This document shows, piece by piece, positions 23,201-34,030 of a stretch of 64,000 nucleotides of DNA. How positions within the stretch are numbered: position 1 is the stretch's first letter; every line of letters starts with the position of its first letter. The DNA lies in the NCBI GenBank assembly GCA_950295325.1, contig OX485807.1, forward strand, positions 47,150,440 to 47,214,439, given 5' to 3'. This DNA is from Polytrichum commune (lineage: Eukaryota; Streptophyta; Polytrichopsida; Polytrichales; Polytrichaceae). Made by a program: the position numbers and the translations under genes. Below the pieces are notes generated by a model that ran no database searches, had not been told where the DNA came from, and saw nothing but the letters and a program-made list of their open reading frames with translations.

Positions 23201-24992
23201 GCAGTGGATGAGTGGTGGCAGGAACGGTGGAGATCTTACATTGGTCAAATCCGACGGTCGAGAATGCACAGGCAACATGGCCTCACCAAAAGCCAGAAGC
23301 TACTTTCATCGCCCATAGACTTCTTCTCGACAACGAACCAAAAAATACCCACATTCCTTACATGGATGGACTTGTGACCAGGCCATGGGGATCAAACAAA
23401 GAATGAAGTCATTACTGAGGGAGCTGGTTCACAAGTAACTTAAATCATGCGCAGAGTTTGATGGGCAGATTCTGGGAACCAAAATGACAGCTCCAGGGTT
23501 GGGTATTGGTGGAGATGAGCCCTTATCCCCTAGCTTCCCACATCCAATTTCCCTCAAATATGTCCAAAAAATGTGACCTCAATACAACGACCATATATGA
23601 AGATCTAAAGTTTTTTTGACAAATCTAACCGTATAGATGTTTGTAGGTTATAGGTGAATACTTACGGTACAAGTTTCAAACGTTGAAGTTTTGTTATGGA
23701 GGAGATTATAATAAGAATATTGTCTTGAGGGGCAACAATTAGACATTAAATTGGGGTTGGTTTTCTTATCAAATCTCCACTCAAATCTTCTCCAAATGAC
23801 CAGACATTGCCCTCATTCAAAAGAGGGGCAGTATACCTATTTGAATCAGCTCACAAATCTTCAAGTCATTATTTTATGATTTCTTGGGAAGCTTTGCAAT
23901 TTGAGGCAGTGGTGGCATAATTGTGCACCTTCCACATGGATTTACACCCACCAATACATGTCCAACTAAATCTTCCAACGGTAGATGTTTAAGATATGTT
24001 GCGTTTGAGTGTCATGCAAATGTTCATATCAATTGAGAATCGTTTGCACATATGGATCAAAACAAAACAAAACAAAACAAAAAAACATGTTTAGGAAATG
24101 TTGCCCTTAAACTACTAGTTCCATGCTAAACCAGTTGAGAGCACAGTTCCATATTTGAATCAGTCCAAAAATAACTAACCTTGTTGAATCAAAATTATCC
24201 ACGTGGCAAGACATAGTAGGCCTAAACATAAACAAGAGGAGTGGTTGAAACAATCCAAAAACTATCCGAATTGGTGTCAAAGGGGTTAGAGTCAACCGTT
24301 CTTTCGAGTTTATGGTCACATATATAGGACATTAAGGGTTGAGGGACATGGGGTCTTAATACACAACCATGTACACAATTTATGCGCTCTAGTTTCACCA
24401 AGTTTAGAAATCATATTCACATATATGTGGGTTTAAGTCCTTATCATATACATTGACTTATTTCAAGGAGAAAATTAAAACATACTCATACTTGACAAGG
24501 TATATATATATACATATTTGCATCTTAGTGCATCCAAGTTATGTATTTGAGCTAAAATCTTCAATAACAACAAGATATTTAATTTATTTAAAAAAACACA
24601 TTTGACGAATAAGTTGATTTTATATAGGATCGCATTTGCTATAAATAACTACATGTGAAAGAATGCAACTCAAATGCATTTTTTGAGCTTGGAGAGGCCC
24701 CATCTAGGCCTCGTAGATGCCTAGGGGTTAGTGTGTTTTGCTTACCTAAAGCTCAAGAACATATGAATATCCGAAATGCATTCCCAAATGTTCATGCATT
24801 CTTTGTGCTTCAATATACATCACATGAAAGTCGGATGCTAGAGCAACTGTACTTTGTAGCCCATATTTCATATTTTGATCATGTGAAAATTTGACACATG
24901 CAAGCAAGTTGCAATCTTGTGGGTGCACATTACTTATTCACCTTGAGTCATTTATGCACTCCTTTGTCAAGGAAGTGTACTTCAATTCTAAG
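23201..24992. other. Intergenic, no gene seen
   Basis: No family-like ORF. A short (AAAAC)n microsatellite lies at about 24057-24082. The rest is AT-rich unassigned sequence. Confidence 0.5.
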
Positions 24993-24994
24993 TA

Positions 24995-25168
24995 TAGTAG
25001 AACCCTCTTAATTAATGACCTTGGGACCAAAGATTTTTATTAATAAAGAGAGATTATTAAAAGAGAGGGGCTCTAATATTTGGCCCGGTCCCAACTTGGG
25101 ACCGGAGATTTTCATTAATTGAGAGGGGTCATTAATTGAGAGGGGTTTAGTTATGAAGGGTTCTACTG
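24995..25168. mobile_element. pogo/Emigrant-like MITE
   Basis: A 174-bp fold-back element between TA dinucleotides (24993-24994 and 25169-25170). Its ends read (C/T)AGTAGAACCC, very close to the CAGTAGAACCTC-type ends known from plant Emigrant/Lemi MITEs of the pogo branch of Tc1/mariner. The interior is itself palindromic, with repeated AATTAATGA and GAGAGGGG blocks and GGTCCCAA in both orientations. No coding sequence. Confidence 0.85.
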
Positions 25169-25170
25169 TA

Positions 25171-26123
25171 CCACTAGAAACACAAATTCCGTTTTGTGGC
25201 TGTGGTTTTCTTTGTTGAGTTTGTTCCTCTTTATCACAATGTTCCTGTGAATTCTTTTACTTCGATATTGGCATGATCAAGGCCAAGGTTTGACATCTGA
25301 ATGTCACTGTGGATGTTATATTCAACTTGGAAAGTTGCATTGGGCAATCCCACATGACGCACGTGTGCAAATGGATGAGTGGATTTTGGGAACCACCTAT
25401 GAACCACATAAGGTAGAGGGTGCTTAAACCAACACTTTAAGCTATTGCACATACATATGGCTAAATGGTTGATATAAAAATATAAAAGCGTATAAGCCTT
25501 TGTTTTAAACATAGGTATAAAGAAAGGAAAAATATTTTTAGCCTATGACTTTGAATATTCAAAGTCAAACCCACTAGCTTCCTTAAACCAATATATAGGC
25601 CTCGTGTATAACAACCTTGGATATGATGAGGACCCTCACCTTCATTGTCTAGAACCAACATAACATAGTTGGGTACTAGACCCAAGCTTGATCACATACC
25701 AACTAATAACAATGCGCAAGGCCACATGGCCACCTCCATGATCCCACCTAGTTCGCTTTGCAAAACCACCACCTTGCATCATGGGTACCAACCCCCGCTT
25801 GTGCTTTGTGGGCCTACCTCCATGACTTTGTGAATAGAATGGCTATAACCCCCCCCCCCCTCTGCAGTGTATAGAATGGCTAGAATAGGCATTGACAAGC
25901 CACCACCTTGAACCAACCCGAGATAGAGTGGAGCTCATTACCTATCCTACATGAAGGTAGTGGAGGTCGCTACGAGGTGGCGCCACTAATGGCACCTAAA
26001 AGCGTCAGTTTGTGGACCCATACACTCCTACACCATGGGGAACGCTTCAAGGTAGTAGAGTGTTTGTGATTGGGAAGCGGTTATAGGTGTTGGTTTTGGG
26101 TGGGGTATTGGTTTTAGCACTCT
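25171..26123. other. Intergenic, no gene seen
   Basis: No supported gene. A C homopolymer run lies at 25851-25860. The ORFs here are short and show no family resemblance. Confidence 0.5.
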
Positions 26124-26619
26124 CTACCTTATGCCCTTCCCACCTTACTTTACCAAATAACCAAAGTATTCCCTAAAAACCGGGTAAAGCTCCCTCGGTT
26201 ATAGCGGAGGCATCCGGCTATCCCAATGCACCTACAAGAACTTGCTCCAGAGATTTTCAAGTAGCTTTTAATTAAGTAGCTTTCACACATGTTCATTGTT
26301 TTATTTATCAAGCAATGAATGTTGCGTAGTTTTTGTCCCATCCCCAAATGCCTTACTACTCACCTATCATACCATCGGTTTTTGTTAATGGAGCTCCTCG
26401 TGCCCCCATAGCTAAGACTAAAAAGCAACCAATCACAAGGACGGCATGCGACACTTTTAAAGGTCCTATATTCTTGCCTCATGTTCAGGTACCGATGGGA
26501 AGGTCAGTGGTTGAGGCTGAAAACCTCCACTTTTAAGCCATGCCACATCATTTGCCAACTAGGCTCGGCACTAGATCATATCGATGGTGTGAAGGCCGGG
26601 TTGTTAGAACCAACTTTTA

Positions 26620-27825
26620 GGGCCGGTTTACACTACGGTGGAGAAGTCCACCGGTCATGAAAAAAAGGGCGTTTCTCAATTGTGATTGGTCGAAAATGCA
26701 ACTCTTGACCGGTGGGTGTTTACACTAGGTGAAGAAAACAATGGTGGTGAACTTTTCTCATGGATGATAAAATGACATGGCCGCCTACATGGCGGCACTT
26801 TTTGGAGTTGGGCTTCTCCGGCCTCTTGAGGCCGGACAAGAAACTCCTCCTCCGGAGAAGCCCAACTCAATAAAATACCATACAAATCGGCAAGTGTATG
26901 CAAAGTATCACCGGTTGCCAATCGATGCAATGTCAAAGAAATTCTACACTCTATTGGAATACATAGTCTTAATTTTGCATCTTTCTTGCTCAACATGGGT
27001 CCAAGCAAGTGACATAAATAAAGAAAAGTAGGCTTACTCACCCGTACACGATCTTTGAACGTTTTTGCATTATATGATCCAAGAAGAAATTGTGACACAT
27101 ATCCACTTGGCCGGTCAAATTTCCACACCACCCTCTCCTTGCTCCCAAACAAAAATATATGCCATCATCATAATTGAAGCATTATGGTGATACATGATGG
27201 TTTTTTGTATCGCCATAGTTGAAACGATAAAATACTTCAAAACCATAAAGATCATAAGAGAGCACAAAATCTCTCTTCTTCGATTATCCATGATTGAAGA
27301 TCAAAGATAAGAAGAGAGAAATTGACGAGGATGATTAAGAGGAGAGCATGTCTTAAATGACACCAAAGAGCAGTGCTTTGTCCAATGTGTATGGGTTTTC
27401 CCCTCTTCATTCTTAAACACCCAAGGAGACATTTATTTCCTACATGGGCCCAACTTGACAATTGGCAATTTGGCAATTTTCATTATCTTTTGAATAAAAT
27501 TGAACATTATATTACACAATTCTTATGAACACAATTCTTGTTGAAATCTTTTGATACAATGTGAATGTAGAGAATTATGGTTTTTTATCACAAAAAATCT
27601 TCACCATTAGGTGAACTTCTCTTCACCGGTGGACTTCTCCGGTGGACTTCTCCGCTAAACTTCTCCTCTAGGTGTTTAGACTTCAACCGGTCAAGACTCC
27701 TTAAGAAATATTTTATTGCCTTTAATTCTTCTCCGGGACATCCACCATTTGCCTCATATAACCATGTCTTGGCCAAGCATTCTTGACCGACCGGAGGCCT
27801 TCTCCACCGTAGTGTAAACCGGCCC
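26620..27825. mobile_element. PIF/Harbinger transposon, internally deleted (1206 bp)
   Basis: Both ends carry the same terminal inverted repeat, beginning GGGCCGGTTTACACTACGG and perfect for about 27 bases. A TTA target duplication flanks it (26617-26619 and 27826-27828), the hallmark of the PIF/Harbinger superfamily. It holds a fragment of the DDE transposase on the minus strand and no intact gene. A diverged uninterrupted copy of its host sequence is present at 16940-16985, which confirms the insertion point. Confidence 0.92.
26875..27152 (-). pseudogene. PIF/Harbinger transposase fragment
   Basis: About 92 codons read FKDRVRVSKPTFLYLCHLLG and, after a lysine-rich stretch, IECRISLTLHRLATGDTLHT LADLYGI, the conserved start of the Harbinger nuclease (N-terminal HTH-like part before the first Asp). 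The homology stops where a perfect 17-bp inverted repeat (26805-26821 and 26852-26868) begins. The catalytic DDE residues are absent, so it cannot be active. Confidence 0.82.
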
Positions 27826-28077
27826 TTAGTCTTAGCTAAAGGGGGGCATTAGTCTCATAATCATCTCACAATATGAAAGCACATCTGCACAGGGTGATAT
27901 TAAATGACTATAATGAAGACCTGATCTAACCTCGGGCTATTGTATTCTCACTTTGAGCTATAGTTTGCAGGGACAGGTATATTTGGCACTCTTTTGTGCA
28001 AGAGACTGGTACACTGCAGGCCTACAGCACTCTAAATGCACCACATGACATCAGCTTCACAGTGCCATTCTATATAA

Positions 28078-28577
28078 GGCCCACTTCACACACGAGCCGC
28101 GTGCCGTGACCATGAAATTGTGAGAGCCCAAAAGAAAGTGTCCAAAGTCCGTCCCAACACACCTCCAACATCATGTAGTGTGGTCACGGACCCTCAGGTG
28201 TAGTGTGAAGTCATATGTGACCAGGCCCTCAACCAAATGCTATGTCGATGAATTTTTATTCATGTGGGTCTTCACACATGATATAATAGAATAAATCAAC
28301 GGTTGTGAGGAGTTCGGAGTGTCATGGTCTCCCCGTTTTGTGTTAGGCCTACCTCCAAGAGGTGGTTTTTGAAAATAGTCCAACTGACCATGAAACGTGA
28401 TCCATTTCATGCCATGTAGAGATTCATGTGGACTCTACATCCATCTTGCGTTCACATACTCCGTTGGTCCCTCAAGCGTAGTGTGAAGCGAACTTGGACC
28501 GGCTCCGCCTTTTCCACCAATGAGAGTGCTTGAAGTGTAATGGTCACGGGCTCTCAGCCTCGTGTGTGAAGTGGCCC
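28078..28577 (+). mobile_element. Tourist-like (Harbinger) MITE, family D, 500 bp
   Basis: Inverted ends of about 35 bases (left GGCCCACTTCACACACGAG, right end complement GGGCCACTTCACACACGAG) and a TAA duplication on each side (28075-28077, 28578-28580) mark a Tourist-like MITE. It is non-coding. It is about 90% similar by eye to the copy at 33528-34027, which is the same length. Confidence 0.88.
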
Positions 28578-28844
28578 TAATTGTCCATGGAGAATCTCTA
28601 TAGTGGTATTTATGACTCCTTGTATGTAGAGGAATTGCCAGTTGAGGTCTTTATAAATGGCTATTTTCTGCAAACCTACTTTGCCAGTTAGTTTGAGAAC
28701 ATTATCTCGCAAAATTATGACTGTACCTTGTATAAATACAAGGAGCCACGTTTGAATGAAACATGATCACTAAATCCACCTAACCAGCTGACCGTCCACA
28801 TAAATGAATTGACTTTCATGCACGATACATACATTGACCAAGCC

Positions 28845-29070
28845 CAGTGATTGGAGAGATTTTTGGGCATAATGGGTTGAGATCCTAGTGTTTGCAAGTC
28901 CAACCGGTTACATGTTGACAACCTTCGGTTTTTCTGTATTAATTTGAGGTATATTCCATAAATTCCTCTAAAGTGATCGGTAATTCTCCTGCAGTCTTGA
29001 ACTTCAACCGGTTATTTTTCAAACTCAACCGGTTCATTTGTAACTAACTGCCGGTTCTCCCCGATCATAG
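28845..29070 (-). mobile_element. hAT-like MITE (family A), complete copy
   Basis: A 226-bp copy from CAGTGATTGGAGAG to GATCATAG, flanked by a perfect 8-bp duplication ACCAAGCC (28837-28844 and 29071-29078). It has the same length and orientation as the copy in the cytochrome b561 exon. Confidence 0.9.
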
Positions 29071-29122
29071 ACCAAGCCAATAAAAAAAAACCAATATCAA
29101 ACAAATTATGACCTCCCAGTAG

Positions 29123-29351
29123 CAGGGCTCAGGAAGAACCGGCGATTAGTTACAGATGAACCAGTTGAGTTTGAGAAATAACCGGTTGAAGTTCGAGACT
29201 TCAGGGGAATTACCGATCGTTTTAGAGGAATATGTAGAAGAATATACCTCAAATGAATGAAAGCAACACCGGAAGATGTCAACAATGTAACCGGTTGGAT
29301 TTAGAATCACTAGGATCTTGACCGACCATGCCCAAAACTTTATGGGCACTG
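29123..29351 (+). mobile_element. hAT-like MITE (family A), complete copy with diverged ends
   Basis: Only about 50 bases after the previous copy and in the opposite orientation. The core matches (ATAACCGGTTGAAGTTC, GGAAGATGTCAACAATGTAA). The flanks CCCAGTAG (29115-29122) and CCCAATAG (29352-29359) agree at seven of eight bases, so an 8-bp target duplication is still readable. Confidence 0.8.
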
Positions 29352-29630
29352 CCCAATAGACTCGAGCAATCAAAAAGTCCAAGGATGGAATATAAATGTG
29401 CATGATGAGGGATTTCACTGTGGAGCAAACTTTTTAGAAAAAGTGTTGTCATTCTTCGCATGGAACGAAGAAAATCAATCATGAAAGGGTCCTTCCAATG
29501 ATGGACAATAGGTAGAAATTTTTGAAACATTAAAAGAAATGAACAACACTACCATACATTGATGTGCGATGTTTGTTCACCACCTTTTACGCATGCTCAT
29601 ATGAGCATGAGGACAACGAAGGTGACTTAG

Positions 29631-30010
29631 TGACACTTGACACACGAGCCAAGATCCGTGACCATGAAATTGTGAGAGCCCCAAAAAAAGTGTCCAAAGG
29701 CCATCCCAAGACGTTTCCGAAATCATGTAGTGTGGGTCCCTATGTGTAGTGTGAAGTCATTTGTGATTGGGTCCTCAACCAAATGCTATTTCAATGAATT
29801 TCTATTCATGTAGGGTCTTCACACATGATAAAATTTAATAAATCAACGGTTGTGAGATTTTAGAGTGCCACGGTCTCCTGATTTTGTGTTAGGCCTCCCT
29901 CCAAGAGGTGGTTCTTGGAAATAGTCCAAGTGACCATGACAAATGATCCATTTGATGCCATGTAGAGATTCGTGTAGACTTCACATCTATCTCGCATTCA
30001 CTTACTTCAC
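29631..30010 (+). mobile_element. Truncated Tourist-like MITE (family D)
   Basis: The left ~380 bases of family D are present, from a decayed end TGACACTTGACACACGAG through TGTGTTAGGCCTCCCTCCAA and GCCATGTAGAGATTCGTG. It stops at about 30010, where a truncated family A MITE begins, so the right end was lost in a deletion that joined the two. Confidence 0.75.
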
Positions 30011-30011
30011 T

Positions 30012-30181
30012 CACCAGTTGAAGTTCAAAAACTTCAGGAAAATTACTTATCGTTTCAAAGGAATATGTGGAATATTCTTTGCATTATTAAAGAAAAACCG
30101 AAAGATCACAACATGTAACCGGTTGGACTCGGAAATGCTAGAATCTCGACCAATTATGCCCAAAAATCTTCCCGGACACTG
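30012..30181 (+). mobile_element. 5'-truncated hAT-like MITE (family A)
   Basis: Begins inside the family at CCAGTTGAAGTTCAAAAACT and runs to the right end TTCCCGGACACTG. Its left third is missing at the junction with the truncated family D element. Confidence 0.75.
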
Positions 30182-30734
30182 ATCATGATTCATGATGGAA
30201 GTGAGAAAGGTAGCCAGCTTTCTTCATACCCAAGCAATAAAGTTGACGGCGGGTTGATTCAAAAATATTGTTGTCAGTATAGTGGGGCTCCCTGCCCACT
30301 TGATAGGCACCTATTATATCCACTAGGGCACTGACTCCTCCTCATTGGCAAGGACATGGAGCGAGGGAGATTATCGCATATGAGTGTATCTCTCATTCAT
30401 CCAACATACACCGACTCCTCAAAACTGAGTCAATCAGCAAAATAACAAATTTCATGAAGCCATATTTTGCAAGAGTATTGATCTTTTTGTCACACTGTAA
30501 ACTAGGCAAATGCGCAACCAAGTTGGTTATCATTCTTCCAATTTTCAGCTTGAGTGTTGTAAGCAATGAGAGAGAAATTGTATTTCAAATGAACTTAGGT
30601 TTATTGACTCAATATTGGGAATTGTTTTCATCACTCACCTTCAATTGCAAGAATAAGTTCAGAGCACCACCTAGGGTTCTTCCTCTCACTTTTTGTTAAT
30701 AGTGTGATCTCTTAGGGCATTTTCTTTTACAGTT

Positions 30735-31705
30735 GTGAAGGTAGCCCTATTGCAACATGGACGTAGCATATGTGAGGTGTCGAAATTGTTGGGTATCTCT
30801 CAGTCTACATGCTCTAGGATTCATAATGAGCCTCATGTTGAGCCTTCAAGAGGAGGCGCTCAAGAAGCATCACCCTTGCTCAACGACGAACGTGTGTAAG
30901 AGCCATCATAATAATTGGTGGATTAGATAACATTGTAGACGTGATGAATGCTTTGAATGAGCACTTGATTGTGGTAGTGAGCACCTACACAATGAGGCAT
31001 GCACTTCATAAAGCACGTTTTGGGTCATTAGAGAAGCATAAGAAGCCATTGCTCACGGCCAAGAATGTGCATTCCAAGTTAGAATTTACTCAACGCCATC
31101 AAAGTTAGGCTATCCATGATTGGTATAGGGCGATTTTTAGTGATGAGACTAAGATCATTCGATTTCAATCATATGGTCCCACTTGGTGTTGGTGAGGGAT
31201 GGAGAATCTCATTTACAAGCTCATCATGTGAGTCAGATAGTTAAACATAGGGGTGGTGCAATTTTTGTGTGGGGTTGTATGACTTCCTATGGCATGGGTT
31301 ACATGTGCAAGATAGAGGGGAAGATGACACAAGCTTTGTATATTAGCATTCTTCCAGATGGGGTCATGAAGACAATTGAATAATATTGTTTCAACCCCTC
31401 TTGTGTCATAATTTTTGTACACTTGATCGTGCTTGCACCCTAGTTGTCAATGCAAAATTTGATGTACTTACTTAGCTTCCTCAATCACCTAACCTAAATC
31501 CAATGGAGCATGTGTGGGCACCTGTGAAACATAAATTTAATGAGTATCCAACACTAGCCAAATGAATGCTTCAATTGTAGGAGCGTGTGCAAGCTTCTTT
31601 CCATTTCATCACTCTTGAGGAGTGTCAAAAGTTCTATCATAGCATGCCCAATCGTATTCAAGTTGTTTTAGCTTCTAAAGGAGGGTGGACAAATTATTGA
31701 TCTAT
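30735..31705 (+). pseudogene. Decayed Tc1-type (DDE) transposase
   Basis: Read over three frames, the stretch gives the order of a Tc1 transposase: a helix-turn-helix start (HGRSICEVSKLLGIS), a basic linker, KKPLLTAKNVHSKLEF, IFSDETKIIRF with the first catalytic Asp, GGGxxxVWGC as GGAIFVWGCMTS, KIEGKMTQALY, and the third acidic site in QSPNLNPMEHVWAPV. At least one frameshift near 30850 and several stop codons break it, so it is inactive. Terminal inverted repeats were not found. The spacing to the NPxE motif suggests a DD34E-type Tc1 element rather than the plant mariner (DD39D) group, but indels make an exact count unsafe. Confidence 0.85.
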
Positions 31706-33527
31706 AGGTAGATGTAGGTTACAAAATTGAGTCAATGTTTATAGTTTATCTTCAAATAATTGTTTCTCTATATGTAGTTTTGCAATAGACATGTGACTTT
31801 AGAAATGGTGCGCTAGAGTATGATTATTAACTTGCATAAGTGAGAGTTTGTATGTTCTTGTTTTTATTTGCTTAGTATTGTGTGTGAAGTTTGTTGTAGT
31901 GAGTTTGAGAGTCAGTGTAAAAACCTTGAAATAACATGCATCATAGAAGTTGCTTTGTTAGGTTAACTTAACACCGAGATGGTTTTGAATACCCTGAATT
32001 AGTCTAGTTCAAGCCATTTGAGATAGATCAACCATAATTTGATGGGTGCCAAGTTTTTATACTAGATGAATGAGAGGTATATTCGTATGCAATATATCTA
32101 TCCCTTCCAAACATACTTGAAAATTAACTCAATACAAAAAATCAAGGCTTTTTTTTTCCAACCTGCCAATACTATCTATAGTTGTCTTTCAAATTTGGCA
32201 TAAATTACATTATTTCATGATTTTTTGGGCCTTTTTAAAAAAAAAATCCTTTCCAAAAGAATAACAAATTGCTTGACTTTTTAAGTAAATAAAAGATCAT
32301 CCAACAATGAAGTTCGAAAATTCAAAAGGAAATTACAATAATAAGCTCATCACGGTGGGTGATAAGTTAGAATTGTGTGAGCTTAGTTGGTAGTCACAAC
32401 TCCTCTTGAAACTCAACATGCACCATGATAAGGTGTGTGGTTTTATTGTGGCCGCTTCCAACTCCACACATAATTTTGATTGTTGGATTAAATTAGAAAT
32501 TGTCTCGTCCGATTTGTGATTACTCACACACACATAATCACTCCAATTTCATGATTAAAACTGAGATGCAGAATTTATAAGAGGTCAAAGGAACGTTATG
32601 ACACATTATGCATGTGGATTGCAAATTCCAAATTATAACCTATTGAGCAACTTATTGCAAACGGCATTATTTGCATAAACCTAGAAAACTCAATCGAGGG
32701 AATTTTTCTGATATATCTTTCTAACGTAGTTTGATAGGACCATGTGTGAGAATATAAACAGAAAAAACAATCACGAGTATTGCACGTGATGTACTACACT
32801 ATTATTTTACACACCTTCTTAATTACATCAATTTATTGATTAAAAAGCATCTTAAATGAACCACACACTGGTTAAAACGACCACAAAGATGGTCACCTAC
32901 AGGTTGCATGCTCTAACTTGTCATCCCAAGTTGACCAAGTTTGTTGGTTCTAACACAATGTCGATGGCCTTGCTACTCTTCATGTGTGCGATGAAAAACA
33001 AAATCAAATTTTGACAGATCATGTGAATGTGCGACGCGTCTGTATGCTGGTTTTAACAAACCACGTGGTCGATTCAACACTCCCCGCGATTAAATATTCT
33101 AATAGTATCTAAATACCCATTTATAGTGAACACTATTACACACCCAACTTATGCCCATACCACAATAATCAAAGACGGAGTCTTCAATGATCTTGAATCA
33201 AGTGCCATAAAGTAGGCACACACACATGTAAATTAATTGGATTCCATGAAAAATCTTGGTCCCAAGCAGGCCCACAGATATGGAAAATCTTTGAGCTTAT
33301 TGGGTGAGTGCCGCAATTTGGATAGAGACTGCTTAATTAAACACCGGTTGACTCTGAAAAAGTAGGAAGACCCGCTATTAAGATGACAATGATAAATGGG
33401 TTCGAAGTTGGCATGTGGAATTTGTGAAAGCTAGTCCATTCAACAAAGATCCGTATGCGTTTTAAAAATGATAATGTGCGGTCGATTCTATTTTAGTGTT
33501 AGAAGAAGTCATACGACAATAGTGTAA
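31706..33527. other. Intergenic, no gene seen
   Basis: AT-rich sequence with poly-T and poly-A runs. A tRNA-like GAGCTTAGTTGGTAG at about 32378 hints at another SINE head, but no B box follows. No gene is supported. Confidence 0.45.
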
Positions 33528-34027
33528 GGGCCACTTCACACACGAGCCAAGAGCCGTGACCATGGAATTGTGAGAGCCCAAAAGAAAGCGTCCAAAGGCC
33601 GTCCCAACACCCTTCCAAACTCATGTAGTGTGGTCACGGATCCTCAAGTGTAGTGTGAAGTCATATGTGACCGGGCCCTCAACCAAATGCTATTTCAATG
33701 AATTTCTATTCATGCAGGTCTTCACACATGATAAAATAGAACATATCAACAATTGTGAGCGTTCGAAGTGTCATGGTCTCCCGGTTTTGTGTTAGGCCTA
33801 CCTCCAAGAGGTGGTTTTTGAAAATAGTCCAAGTGACCATGAACACATGATCCATGTGATGCCATGTAGGAGTCCATGTAGACTTTACATCCATCTTGCA
33901 TTCACATACTCCGTTGGTCCCTCAAGCGTAGTGTGAAGCGAACTTGGACCGGCTCCACCTTTTCCACCAATGAGAGTGCTTGAAGCGTAATGGTCACGGG
34001 CTCTCAGTCTCGTGTGTGAGGTGGCCC
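33528..34027 (+). mobile_element. Tourist-like (Harbinger) MITE, family D, 500 bp
   Basis: The ends are GGGCCACTTCACACACGAG and its near-complement. TAA duplications stand at 33525-33527 and 34028-34030. Same length and orientation as the copy at 28078-28577. Confidence 0.9.
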
Positions 34028-34030
34028 TAA

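Larger units (their letters stand above)
26124..27851. mobile_element. TIR element family B, second copy, split by a Harbinger element
   Basis: The left part 26124-26619 is homologous to 16490-16945. The right tail 27826-27851 (TTAGTCTTAGCTAAAGG, then GGGGCATTA) continues the homology with 16950-16985. The insertion between them is the PIF/Harbinger element at 26620-27825. The left end CTTATGCCCTTCCCACC is the inverted counterpart of the right end of the first copy. Confidence 0.7.
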
